Assembly (NCBI GenBank): GCA_002731875.1
Contig: PCCY01000015.1
Span: 98,869 to 140,638, forward strand
Length of the DNA: 41,770 nt
Reading direction: 5' to 3'
Source: Roseobacter sp.
GTDB taxonomy: Bacteria > Pseudomonadota > Alphaproteobacteria > Rhodobacterales > Rhodobacteraceae
Shown: positions 1-7,269 of the stretch, piece by piece
Layout: the number at the start of each line of letters is the position of its first letter
Position numbering within the stretch: the first letter of the stretch is position 1
Program-made: the position numbers and the translations under genes
Notes under the pieces: model-generated
The model's input: the letters and a program-made list of their open reading frames with translations, nothing else
Told to the model about the DNA's origin: nothing
The model's database searches: none

Positions 1-180
1 TATATTCCCGAGGACCTGTATGTACAGGTGGGCGCCAGATAAACGAACCAGGGCTCGAACAGAGCCAGCTCCCTCGGATTTGCTTAAGGCCACTGGAATG
101 TAACGTATACAAACAGGGCAGAACCCGTCACATCCCACAGGTAGGATCGCTACGGTGCCGCTGCAAGGGGTATCTTGGTC
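1..180. other. Window edge, no gene recognised
   Basis: No gene can be supported here. An inverted repeat lies at 14-29 with arms ACCTGTA and TACAGGT separated by TG. A weak five-base-pair stem (GGCTC/GAGCC) lies at about 54-68. A plus-strand frame is open from the window edge to a TAA at 40-42; thirteen codons are too few to call a gene end. Confidence 0.4.
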
Positions 181-942
181 TCAGGACGGTTTTTTGGTGA
201 ACCCATAGCTTTCCAGCTCTTCCGGTAGCAGTAAATATATCTCGTCGGATGGAGTAGCCAGCGCATGTCGCATCACCAGCGGGTCAATTCCCATCTGGTC
301 GAGGTACTCCATCACCTCGCCTTGCCCGCGCTGTATATCTTCAACGGCAAGAAATGTCGGCAGCAACGTGTTTTCACCGAAGAAGTGTTGATGCACGCCG
401 ACGGAGGCATCTTCGGGGATCGTTCGACTGGTGCCGGCGGCCAGAAGATAGGGGCAGGCGGAATAGCAGATATCGCCGCTGCGTAATGCGGTCGTCATCC
501 CCATTTGCCGCAGCGCCCGCCCCAGCACCAACGCATCGCGCACGGACCCCCCCGGAGAGTTGAGAAAAACACCCTCGGGCGTCGGTTCAAGGGCGGAAAG
601 CTGTTTCTGTATCCGTTCGGCATCGCCGGCCTGTATGGTTCCTTCAAGCAGGACGCGTGTGCCGGCTTCGACCACGGTCAGTGTCAATCGGTCGGGCAGG
701 GGGGACGCAGGCATGGGGATACCGCCCGGGCGGGCACGATCAGGCTGGAACCGCCGGGTCTGGTCGCCCGGGCGTATAGGGTCGTCAAGCGCGGGGGCAC
801 GGGGGCTGAGGCCCGGCATCCGCAACCCGTCGGCGATGTCATCCCAGAAAAGCAGCCCGGCAAGACCCAGTTGGAAGAACAGCACCGCGACCAGCACCCT
901 TCCGACGTGGTTGCGTTTGGGGGTATCGGTGGAGTCATTCAT
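181..942 (-). CDS. Membrane-anchored ClpP-like periplasmic peptidase (COG3904-type)
   Basis: This 253-residue protein has a short cytoplasmic N-terminus, one membrane anchor at about residues 14-34, a proline-rich linker, and a ClpP/crotonase-fold domain from about residue 85. The motif NSPGGS is at 128-133. In a by-eye alignment with E. coli ClpP, S161 (in CYSACPYLLAAG), H184 (in VHQH) and D233 (in TPSDE, before PEELESYGF) match the Ser-His-Asp triad, so the peptidase site looks intact. The anchor topology places the domain in the periplasm. The start overlaps the stop of the upstream membrane-protein gene by four bases, so the two are probably co-translated. Substrate is unknown. The fold call is firm; proteolytic activity is inferred. 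Confidence 0.8.
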   Translation of the reverse strand: MNDSTDTPKRNHVGRVLVAVLFFQLGLAGLLFWDDIADGLRMPGLSPRAPALDDPIRPGDQTRRFQPDRARPGGIPMPASPLPDRLTLTVVEAGTRVLLEGTIQAGDAERIQKQLSALEPTPEGVFLNSPGGSVRDALVLGRALRQMGMTTALRSGDICYSACPYLLAAGTSRTIPEDASVGVHQHFFGENTLLPTFLAVEDIQRGQGEVMEYLDQMGIDPLVMRHALATPSDEIYLLLPEELESYGFTKKPS

Positions 943-2237
943 TTGTGTTTCAGCGGCGTGACAAGCGAAGGATTCTCTTTGACGATGTCATCCGGCGGGT
1001 CGACAGGTTCGCCCTTCATCGCCGTATCCATATCGCGCATTGCAAGAACCGCCGCCCGTAGTTCGGCCAGGGTCAATGTCTCTTCGATGGCGATCCCTTC
1101 GCGGCCTTCGCGGATGGCACCCTGAGTGATCGCAAGGATAAAGACGAGGACAGCTGGCAACAGATCAATCGCGATTGCCCCGGCCCATGACGGCGCGAAA
1201 TTCCGGGCGTATTTTATCACCGCATCGGCGCTTGAAATCGGCGTATAAGTGGTCTCCGCAGGGGAGGGCATCGCCAGTACATCCTGTGCGGCACTCTCGA
1301 GCGTGGCAGCCCGTTGCGCAAGGACCTCCAACACCGAGGAGATGGTGGATGCTTGGCTGCCACGTGATTCCACCGTGCCACCGTCAAGCTCGGGCAAAAC
1401 GACAGAGGCCGACAGATCCTGCGCGGCCCGCTCTACCAAAGGGGCGACAGAAAGCTGCCGCAAACGGGTGATCAACCCCGCCAACCTGACGGCTTGTTCG
1501 GAAAACTCGACCGATCGCGCTTCGACGGGGCCGGGTTCGACCGTGAGTGCGCGCATTTGGCTCAATATCTGGTTCCCTTCCACGAAAGCCGAATTAACCA
1601 AAGGTGTCTGTGTGGCGATCTGCGCCTCCAACCCGGCCAGTTCTGACGATTTTTGGCGCAGCACGCGAAACACCGCACCGCGCCCCGCCAACCCCGACAG
1701 ACCGCCGGTGGCTTCCTGCTCGCTCAAATCCTCGAAACTTTGCCGGACCCGGGCCACATCGCGCTCCAGCCCCTGCGCCGACAGGGCGATCTCGTGGGCA
1801 CGTTCCAGTGAGCCTTGGTAATCCTGGACTGTCTCCGCCAAATGTTGTTCGACAGCAGCAGAGCCCGCCAGGGCGGCGGCATTCAACCAACTGGACATGG
1901 CAATGATCGCGACCGACCCCAAAGCCATCGCACTTAGTAACCCGACACGAGCCCGCGCGGTGCGCACTGCCGGAAAAAGGCGCAGCATATACGACCAGAA
2001 GACAAATATACCCACCGATACGGCGACTGAATAGGCGATAGCCGCAAAGGCCGACATGGCTCCGTTGTCATCCAGCAGGGATGATACGCCGAGATAGGTA
2101 TAGATACCCGACGCAACAGCCAGTACGCCCAAAGCTGTGCCTGAAAAGGTCTCGAGCCAGGCCAGATGACCCTCCAGCTCCTTGGCATACCGTATACCGC
2201 GCTGCCGATGTGCCGGTTCTTCACGTAGCCGCGCCAT
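939..2237 (-). CDS. Four-TM membrane protein with periplasmic coiled coil
   Basis: I recognise no family function for this 432-residue protein. Three TM helices are visible at about 31-52, 60-85 and 98-123. They are followed by about 220 residues rich in Glu, Gln, Ala and Leu heptads (130-345) that should form a coiled coil. A fourth TM helix lies at about 350-373, and a short charged tail ends the protein. With the N-terminus inside, the coiled coil would be periplasmic, on the same side as the ClpP-like domain encoded by the next gene, which it overlaps by four bases. A scaffold or adaptor role for that peptidase is an inference from the pairing. A GGGTGG-like ribosome site precedes the ATG. 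Confidence 0.7.
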   Translation of the reverse strand: MARLREEPAHRQRGIRYAKELEGHLAWLETFSGTALGVLAVASGIYTYLGVSSLLDDNGAMSAFAAIAYSVAVSVGIFVFWSYMLRLFPAVRTARARVGLLSAMALGSVAIIAMSSWLNAAALAGSAAVEQHLAETVQDYQGSLERAHEIALSAQGLERDVARVRQSFEDLSEQEATGGLSGLAGRGAVFRVLRQKSSELAGLEAQIATQTPLVNSAFVEGNQILSQMRALTVEPGPVEARSVEFSEQAVRLAGLITRLRQLSVAPLVERAAQDLSASVVLPELDGGTVESRGSQASTISSVLEVLAQRAATLESAAQDVLAMPSPAETTYTPISSADAVIKYARNFAPSWAGAIAIDLLPAVLVFILAITQGAIREGREGIAIEETLTLAELRAAVLAMRDMDTAMKGEPVDPPDDIVKENPSLVTPLKHK

Positions 2238-2310
2238 ATGTACCCACCCTTTTATTCGTGCGCTCTAAGATAGGGCTTACCGGCTTCGTTACCAAGGGTT
2301 CCTTACCGGG

Positions 2311-2339
2311 TTGCAGGATGTTCATGTATTGTTCATAGT
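2311..2339 (+). promoter_or_regulatory. LexA (SOS) box overlapping the mmcB promoter
   Basis: GTTC at 2320-2323 and GTTC at 2331-2334 are separated by exactly seven bases (ATGTATT). This is the alphaproteobacterial LexA operator pattern GTTC-N7-GTTC. It sits between a possible -35 (TTGCAG, 2311-2316) and a possible -10 (CATAGT, 2334-2339) with a 17-base spacer, so bound LexA would block polymerase. Transcription would begin at about 2346, next to the mmcB ATG. Confidence 0.7.
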
Positions 2340-2346
2340 GGGCCCC

Positions 2347-2814
2347 ATGGCCTATGACGCTCCAAACCCACCGATACCGCAACACCCCGGTCAATTGCTT
2401 GCCCGGGGAGTCGCACGTCACCTGATGTCGCTGGGCTTCACCTGTGTCGAAGAACTGGTCCCCGCGCGCGGCCTGCGGGTCGACCTTATGGCGCTCGGCC
2501 CCAAAGGTGATATCTGGATCGTCGAGTGCAAGTCGAGCCGAGCCGACTTCATGTCCGACAGCAAATGGCAGGGTTATCTCGAATGGGCCGACCGGTTCTT
2601 CTGGGCCGTGGATGCTGATTTCGACACGGACTTGCTGCCGGCAGACACGGGGCTGATCATCGCGGACGGGTATGGCGCGGAACTGGTGCGCATGGGCGGC
2701 GAATCCCGTCTGACCGCAGCGCGGCGCAAAAAGATGACACATCTCTTTGCCACCCATGCCGCGCGTCGTTTGCAGGTCCTGAAGGACCCGCACAGTTGCA
2801 CCATCATGGATTGA
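2347..2814 (+). CDS. mmcB: MmcB-family DNA repair protein (PD-(D/E)XK-like)
   Basis: This 155-residue protein matches the MmcB family, which in Caulobacter is SOS-induced and acts with the ImuA-ImuB-DnaE2 damage-tolerance machinery. The nuclease-fold core is visible: an Asp in RVDLMALG followed by the IVECK strand, the D...ExK arrangement of PD-(D/E)XK enzymes. I chose the ATG at 2347 rather than an in-frame TTG at 2311 because the LexA box and promoter lie between them and the family begins close to this Met. No strong ribosome site precedes the ATG, and the predicted transcription start is within one or two bases of it, so the message may be leaderless. It is divergent from the membrane-protein gene ending its promoter region at 2237. 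Confidence 0.85.
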   Translation: MAYDAPNPPIPQHPGQLLARGVARHLMSLGFTCVEELVPARGLRVDLMALGPKGDIWIVECKSSRADFMSDSKWQGYLEWADRFFWAVDADFDTDLLPADTGLIIADGYGAELVRMGGESRLTAARRKKMTHLFATHAARRLQVLKDPHSCTIMD

Positions 2815-2826
2815 CACAGGCCTGAT

Positions 2827-2887
2827 TTCCAAATGGGAAACCATCCCGGGGGTGACAGCGCTTTAGCGCTGTCGGGGGCTGGCCCCC
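2827..2887 (-). repeat. Intergenic repeat, copy A (variable hairpin plus constant tail)
   Basis: Read on the minus strand, this contains a six-base-pair stem (2874-2887), a nine-base-pair stem with arms GACAGCGCT and AGCGCTGTC (2854-2873), and a tail ending in CCATTTGGAA (2836-2827). The same 10-mer ends the elements at 7270-7317 and 31539-31590. It lies between the converging ends of mmcB and the small gene at 2907, where the stems may also stop transcription. Confidence 0.6.
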
Positions 2888-2906
2888 TTCGGCGGTATCG
2901 CCAATT

Positions 2907-3107
2907 TCAACGTTTGCCTTTTGCACCCTTGCCGGCACGATGCGCGGCCGCCATGATCTCTTCCGCGATCTCAACCGCTTCGTCAGGGGTGAAATCCATG
3001 GGTATCTCAATCCCGCCCTCGACTTCAATGAAAAGCCGTACCATCCCCTTGTCCGTGGGCCCAATTTGCAAATTTGCTTCAATGTCGCGTTCAGTGTCGA
3101 TACCCAT
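2907..3107 (-). CDS. Small conserved protein, DUF6324-like
   Basis: This 66-residue protein starts MGIDTERDIEANLQIG and contains an acidic helix (PDEAVEIAEEIMAAA) and a basic C-terminus. It resembles a small family restricted to rhodobacterial relatives that I believe is DUF6324; function is unknown. I chose the ATG at 3105-3107 because GGAGGG lies just upstream on the minus strand. A longer reading from 3146 adds 13 residues without a comparable ribosome site. No signal peptide or TM helix is seen. Confidence 0.7.
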   Translation of the reverse strand: MGIDTERDIEANLQIGPTDKGMVRLFIEVEGGIEIPMDFTPDEAVEIAEEIMAAAHRAGKGAKGKR

Positions 3108-3276
3108 GAGGCCCTCCGAAGTGTTGCGAAATCCGTAACGCGGCACCGCGAAGAACGCAAGTTCGTCAGTGCGCGCGCCGATGGCCCAAACAATGCCGCG
3201 GAATTCCGGCGGAAATGAAAAACCGACTGCTTAGGGTCTTGCAATCTTTTTGCATGGGCGCTAGATCGACCGCAGT

Positions 3277-3353
3277 GCCGCCTTAGCTCAGTTGGTTAGA
3301 GCGCCTGATTGTGGATCAGGAGGTCCCTGGTTCGAGACCAGGAGGTGGTACCA
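3277..3353 (+). tRNA. tRNA-His (GTG)
   Basis: The cloverleaf is complete with encoded CCA. The acceptor arms GCCGCCT and AGGTGGT pair with two G-U pairs, the anticodon stem is CCTGA/TCAGG with GTG in the loop, and the T arm is CCTGG/CCAGG. The discriminator is A73 (3350) and the base before G1 is T (3276). There is therefore no encoded G-1, as known for alphaproteobacterial tRNA-His. A TTGCAA/TAGATC pair with a 17-base spacer just upstream (3239-3267) is a weak promoter candidate. Confidence 0.95.
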
Positions 3354-3415
3354 CTCCCCCCCAGAAACGTGCTGCCTCGGGTCCGGGTATCGGCTTTCAG
3401 CACGATACGCTCGGA

Positions 3416-3700
3416 CTATTCGATGTTGACCGTCTGCCGAAGTTTCCCCGTCATCCGATCATAAATCAGTATCTGATTGTCTTGGGTAACCACCGCATAC
3501 CAGTCCGGCCCTTGGGTAAACGCCAACGCCTTTTCGCCGACAGGCATGGAGATGGCTTTTGGTAAATCGGGGCTCTCGCTTGAGAACCGGATGACAAGCA
3601 ACCCAATCACGATTAGAAGGCCGAAAATCATTGTGGCGGTCAACACCGTCACCAGCCTTCGCAGAAACTTGATGTTTGGGGGCTCGGAAGGATCTGTCAT
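3416..3700 (-). CDS. Small single-TM protein, possibly DUF6476
   Basis: This 94-residue protein has an N-terminal segment MTDPSEPPNIKFLRRL, one strongly hydrophobic helix at about 17-38, and an outer domain ending TQDNQILIYDRMTGKLRQTV that looks like a single beta-propeller-type blade. It resembles small rhodobacterial proteins found next to rluD that I believe are DUF6476; function is unknown. Its ATG (3698-3700, minus strand) overlaps the ATG of rluD (3699-3701, plus strand) in the sequence CATG. The ribosome site is weak, and an upstream in-frame Met at 3727 is an alternative start. Confidence 0.65.
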   Translation of the reverse strand: MTDPSEPPNIKFLRRLVTVLTATMIFGLLIVIGLLVIRFSSESPDLPKAISMPVGEKALAFTQGPDWYAVVTQDNQILIYDRMTGKLRQTVNIE

Positions 3701-4733
3701 GTCGCACCGCCGTATCACATTTACCATTGCGGACACGCCGCCGCCCCGTCTTGATAAAGCGCTTGCCCGGGATGTGCCAGAGGATGCGAACCTGTCACGC
3801 ACCCGTCTGGGGCGTTTGCTGGAACAGGGGGCAGTTCAGGTGGACGGCACTGTCGTTACCGACCCCCGTGCCCGCATCGAGGGTGGCCAAGAGATCACCG
3901 TCGAGGTCGAGGAGGCCGAAGACAGCCACATTCTCGCCGAATCCATCCCGCTTGATGTGGTGTTCGAAGACGCCGACCTTATCGTGATAAACAAGCCTGC
4001 GGGTATGGTGGTTCATCCGGCACCGGGCAGCCCGTCTGGAACCTTGGTGAATGCGCTTTTGGGGCATTGCGGCGATGATTTGTCGGGTGTGGGGGGGATG
4101 AAACGCCCCGGCATTGTGCACCGGATCGATAAAGACACTACGGGCCTTCTGGTCGTCGCCAAGTCCGATGCGGCCCATCACGGTCTGGCAAAACAGTTCG
4201 AAAAGCATACGGTCGAACGTTACTATCAAGCGTTGGTATATGGCGTACCTGATGCCAATGACCCGCGGCTACGCGGGGTAAGGGGTGCCAGCTTCGAGCC
4301 CGGAAACATCCTCAAGTTGACAACTCAGCTCGCCCGGCACCGCACTGACCGCCAACGGCAGGCTGTGCTGTTTCAAGGTGGACGCCATGCAGTGACGCGT
4401 GCGCGTACCATTGATCGCTTCGGCGCACCGGCTGTTCTGGCATTGATGGAATGCTGGCTCGAAACAGGACGAACTCACCAGATTCGGGTACACATGGCTC
4501 ATGCGGGTCATTCCCTGGTCGGGGATCCGACCTACGGTGGCAAGCGCAAGTTGGCCAAGAATGCTTTACCGGACCTCGCTGCGCAGGCGGTAAAGGACTT
4601 TCCACGACAAGCGCTTCACGCCGCCGTTCTGGGCTTCGAACACCCGGTTTCGGGCACCAGGGTGCGGTTCGAGGCACCGCTGCCCGATGACATGACCGAA
4701 TTATTGAGGTTGGTGGCGCTAACACAGCCTTAG
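3699..4733 (+). CDS. rluD: RluD-type 23S rRNA pseudouridine synthase
   Basis: The 344-residue protein has an N-terminal S4 RNA-binding domain (about 17-75) and an RluA-family catalytic domain. The motif HRIDKDTTGLLVVAK is present with the catalytic Asp at 144, and GRTHQIRVHMAHAGH with GDPTYGG follow near the C-terminus. RluD enzymes modify helix 69 of 23S rRNA in ribosome assembly. The ATG at 3699 is preceded by GGAAGGAT at good spacing. Length is near the family norm of about 325. The RluD subtype rather than RluC is supported by the S4 domain and the HRxDKDTTG context, but target positions are inferred. Confidence 0.88.
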   Translation: MSHRRITFTIADTPPPRLDKALARDVPEDANLSRTRLGRLLEQGAVQVDGTVVTDPRARIEGGQEITVEVEEAEDSHILAESIPLDVVFEDADLIVINKPAGMVVHPAPGSPSGTLVNALLGHCGDDLSGVGGMKRPGIVHRIDKDTTGLLVVAKSDAAHHGLAKQFEKHTVERYYQALVYGVPDANDPRLRGVRGASFEPGNILKLTTQLARHRTDRQRQAVLFQGGRHAVTRARTIDRFGAPAVLALMECWLETGRTHQIRVHMAHAGHSLVGDPTYGGKRKLAKNALPDLAAQAVKDFPRQALHAAVLGFEHPVSGTRVRFEAPLPDDMTELLRLVALTQP

Positions 4734-4765
4734 CGCACGGTCTTGTGAAGACGATGTAGCATTAC

Positions 4766-4781
4766 ATTTTATTAATAAAAT
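4766..4781. other. Perfect 16-bp AT-only palindrome
   Basis: ATTTTATTAATAAAAT is identical to its reverse complement. It lies 32 bases after rluD and 125 bases before the rpoH ATG, in an otherwise GC-rich region. It could be a protein-binding site or part of the end of the rluD transcript; I cannot tell which. Confidence 0.45.
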
Positions 4782-4818
4782 ATGAGTCCAAACCCGGTCG
4801 GAACGCGTTTACCTTAGA

Positions 4819-4847
4819 CTTGAAATCAACAGGGGCGCTATCCATAT
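4819..4847 (+). promoter_or_regulatory. Candidate heat-shock (RpoH-type) promoter of rpoH
   Basis: CTTGAAA at 4819-4825 and ATCCATAT at 4840-4847, 14 bases apart, resemble the sigma-32 consensus CTTGAAA-N11-16-CCCCATNT. The start would be near 4854, about 50 bases before the rpoH ATG. Autoregulation of rpoH through a heat-shock promoter is known in other alphaproteobacteria. The leader also has a stem CCCC-TGAAATC-GGGG (4878-4892) just before the ribosome site. Confidence 0.45.
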
Positions 4848-4906
4848 GAATGTTAAGCCCAATAACATGAACATGGGCCCCTGAAATCGGGGAAAGGGAC
4901 AAACAA

Positions 4907-5803
4907 ATGGCTAACTATGCAAATCTGCCCGCACCGACACCGGAAGGCGGATTAAACCGGTACATGCAGGAAATTCGCAAATTCCCCCTGCTGGAGCCGG
5001 AAGAGGAATACATGCTCGCCAAGCGGTGGGTCGAAGAACAGGATACTGAAGCAGCGCACCGGATGGTGACGTCACATTTGCGTCTGGCCGCCAAAATAGC
5101 GATGGGATATCGCGGCTATGGCCTGCCGCAAGCCGAAGTGATCTCGGAGGCAAACGTGGGCCTGATGCAGGCCGTCAAACGTTTTGATCCTGAAAAGGGC
5201 TTTCGGCTCGCGACTTATGCGATGTGGTGGATACGTGCGTCGATCCAGGAATATATTCTGAGATCTTGGAGCCTGGTGAAGCTTGGCACCACCTCTGGTC
5301 AGAAAAAGCTGTTTTTCAATCTACGCAAGGCCAAAAATCGGATCGGTGCGTTGGAAGAGGGTGATATGCGCCCCGAAAACGTAGCGCGTATCGCTACCGA
5401 TTTGGGCGTTACCGAAACCGAAGTCATCTCGATGAACCGCCGGATGTCCGGCGGGGACGCCTCCTTGAATGCCACCGTCGGTTCCGAGGGCGAGGGTACG
5501 ATGCAATGGCAGGACTGGCTTGAGGACGAAGACGCTGATCAGGCCGGTGACTATGCTGAACGCGACGAACTGGAAACCCGCCGTGAAATGCTGGCCGATG
5601 CGCTGGATGTGTTGAACGACCGCGAAAAGGATATCTTGACTCAACGCCGGCTGTCCGATGAAGCCGTCACGCTTGAAGACCTGAGTTCACAGTACAACGT
5701 CAGCCGAGAGCGGATTCGGCAGATTGAAGTACGAGCGTTTGAAAAACTCCAGAAACGGATGCGGGATCTGGCGCGCGAAAAGGGCATGATCGGGACGTCC
5801 TGA
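4907..5803 (+). CDS. rpoH: RNA polymerase sigma-32 factor RpoH
   Basis: The 298-residue protein is a group-3 heat-shock sigma factor. Region 2 is clear (HLRLAAKIAMGYRGYGL through TYAMWWIRASIQEYIL), and the RpoH-specific box QKKLFFNLR is at 132-140. Region 4.2 near the C-terminus holds the helix-turn-helix (VSRERIRQIEVRAFEKL). It directs transcription of chaperone and protease genes. The ribosome site GGGGAAAGGGA precedes the ATG. It is the only gene of its transcription unit by spacing; a GC stem (CCCCGC/GCGGGG, 5861-5874) follows without a T run. Rhodobacterales often have two RpoH paralogs; which one this is cannot be decided from the window. Confidence 0.95.
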   Translation: MANYANLPAPTPEGGLNRYMQEIRKFPLLEPEEEYMLAKRWVEEQDTEAAHRMVTSHLRLAAKIAMGYRGYGLPQAEVISEANVGLMQAVKRFDPEKGFRLATYAMWWIRASIQEYILRSWSLVKLGTTSGQKKLFFNLRKAKNRIGALEEGDMRPENVARIATDLGVTETEVISMNRRMSGGDASLNATVGSEGEGTMQWQDWLEDEDADQAGDYAERDELETRREMLADALDVLNDREKDILTQRRLSDEAVTLEDLSSQYNVSRERIRQIEVRAFEKLQKRMRDLAREKGMIGTS

Positions 5804-5941
5804 GGCTTTTTGCGCGCCACGGAGCTTGGCCTGCCACGCCGACGACTTCCCGCGCAGGCTCCCCGCCCGCGGGGGAAATCGTTTGCAGTCCTCGCCCCCA
5901 AAGACAATAGTCCATCATCGGGAAGGCACGGGGGATTGAGG

Positions 5942-6907
5942 GTGAAACCATTACGCTGGGGTATTCTGGGCGCGGCGAATTTCGCTTTGCACCACATGGG
6001 GCCTGCCATCCATGCAGCCAAAGGGGCCTCCCTCTGTGCGTTGGCCACCTCCAACCCGACCAAGGCCGCTGCCTTTGGGGCGTTTGTGCCGGATATCAAG
6101 ATTTATGAAAGCTACGACAGTCTGCTCGCGGCGAACGACATTGACGCAGTCTATATCCCGCTGCCCAATCATCTGCACGTAGAATGGACCCTCAGGGCAT
6201 TGGAGGCAGGAAAACACGTTCTGTGTGAAAAGCCGATAACTTTGATGGCCAGCGACTTCGACAGGTTGATCGATGCAAGGGAAAACTCCGGTCTGCTGGT
6301 TGCCGAAGCATTCATGATCGTGCATCACCCGCAATGGGCCCGTGCCCGCGATATTGTCGCATCGGGGGTTCTGGGTCGGCTGCGCCATGTGGCCGCGACC
6401 TTCTCTTTTTACAACGACGACGCGACAAATATACGTAACATCGCGGCCGCCGGCGGCGGAGGGTTGCGCGATATCGGCATCTACGCCTTTGGATCCACCC
6501 GGTTCGTGACGCGGCAAGAACCGCGGGTGATCACCCATGCCAAGGCCGCCTACGAAAACGGCGTGGATGTTTTCGCACAGGTTGCCGCCGAATTCGACGA
6601 TTTCGACTTTTCGGCAACGATCTCGATGCGGATGTTTCCACGCCAGGAAGTTGTGATCCATGGTGAAAAAGGCGTGTTGAAGCTAAGCTGCCCCTTCAAT
6701 CCGTCGGTACATGCACAAGCCGAGCTTCACCTCGAAACCGATACGCACACCATCACCACGCAGCGGTTCCCAAGTATCAATCACTACGTCATGCAGGTCG
6801 AAGCCTTCGGCCGATCTGTTACTGACGGCAGTCCATATGCATGCCCGCTGGAGTTCAGCAAAGGTACCCAGCAGATGATCGACATGGTTTTTGCAGAACT
6901 GACTTGA
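5942..6907 (+). CDS. Gfo/Idh/MocA-family NAD(P)-dependent oxidoreductase
   Basis: This 321-residue protein has an N-terminal Rossmann fold (RWGILGAANFA at 5-15) and the family signature EKP at 96-98 (HVLCEKPIT). The C-terminal alpha/beta substrate domain follows (GGGGLRDIGIYAFG). Such enzymes oxidise or reduce sugars, inositols or dihydrodiols with NAD(P); the substrate cannot be read from sequence. I chose a GTG start at 5942 because a GGGGGA ribosome site precedes it and the nucleotide-binding motif then begins at the usual place. A longer frame from 5810 adds 44 arginine- and proline-rich residues unlike the family. Confidence 0.82.
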   Translation: MKPLRWGILGAANFALHHMGPAIHAAKGASLCALATSNPTKAAAFGAFVPDIKIYESYDSLLAANDIDAVYIPLPNHLHVEWTLRALEAGKHVLCEKPITLMASDFDRLIDARENSGLLVAEAFMIVHHPQWARARDIVASGVLGRLRHVAATFSFYNDDATNIRNIAAAGGGGLRDIGIYAFGSTRFVTRQEPRVITHAKAAYENGVDVFAQVAAEFDDFDFSATISMRMFPRQEVVIHGEKGVLKLSCPFNPSVHAQAELHLETDTHTITTQRFPSINHYVMQVEAFGRSVTDGSPYACPLEFSKGTQQMIDMVFAELT

Positions 6908-6957
6908 GCCAGCGGCGAGGGGCTCTACCTATGTAAAGCAGCAAGGAGGGCACGCAA

Positions 6958-7227
6958 ATGGCTGGAGGTTGGGCGAAAGACGGCGCGGTCAGCGAACAGA
7001 TCGAAGCGTCGATCAACGATGAACTGGCACGCCTAAAGGCCCGTTCTGTGCCGCAAGGCGAAAGTTTTACCCATTGTGCCGAATGCGAAGAACCGATCCC
7101 CGAGGCACGGCGCATCGCACTTCCCGGCGTAAAACTATGTATTGATTGCGTGAGAGAGCGCGACGGACAAGTCCGGGCGCGTGGCGGCATCAACCGGCGT
7201 GGCAGTAAGGACAGTCAGCTCAAATAG
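6958..7227 (+). CDS. DksA/TraR-family zinc-finger protein
   Basis: This 89-residue protein has a four-cysteine zinc finger (CAEC at about 40-43 and CIDC about 20 residues later) and the helix IPEARRIALPGVKLCIDC typical of DksA/TraR. The N-terminal coiled coil is much shorter than in DksA (about 150 residues) and closer to TraR and the YbiI-type proteins. DksA-like proteins bind the polymerase secondary channel; whether this one does is inference. A strong AAGGAGGG ribosome site precedes the ATG. Confidence 0.82.
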   Translation: MAGGWAKDGAVSEQIEASINDELARLKARSVPQGESFTHCAECEEPIPEARRIALPGVKLCIDCVRERDGQVRARGGINRRGSKDSQLK

Positions 7228-7235
7228 CCGTTTTG

Positions 7236-7265
7236 GACGGGGCTCGGACATGGCCAAGCCCCGTC
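7236..7265. terminator. Stem-loop between converging genes
   Basis: Arms GACGGGGCT (7236-7244) and AGCCCCGTC (7257-7265) pair perfectly over nine bases with a 12-base loop. There is no T run on either strand, so it is a weaker candidate for factor-independent termination. It lies 8 bases after the DksA/TraR-like gene. Confidence 0.4.
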
Positions 7266-7269
7266 ATGC

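Noticed and set aside
1..42. Possible C-terminal end of a gene entering from the left
   Set aside because: Thirteen codons before a stop are too few to distinguish from chance.
45..60. GAAC ... GAAC direct repeat resembling a LexA box
   Set aside because: The spacer is eight bases, not the seven required, and no DNA-repair gene follows.
2238..2346. TTG start at 2311 for mmcB
   Set aside because: The extra 12 residues would be encoded by the promoter and SOS box, and the family starts near the ATG at 2347.
5810..5941. N-terminal extension of the Gfo/Idh/MocA gene
   Set aside because: The added residues are unlike the family, and the GTG at 5942 has a proper ribosome site and places the Rossmann motif at the N-terminus.
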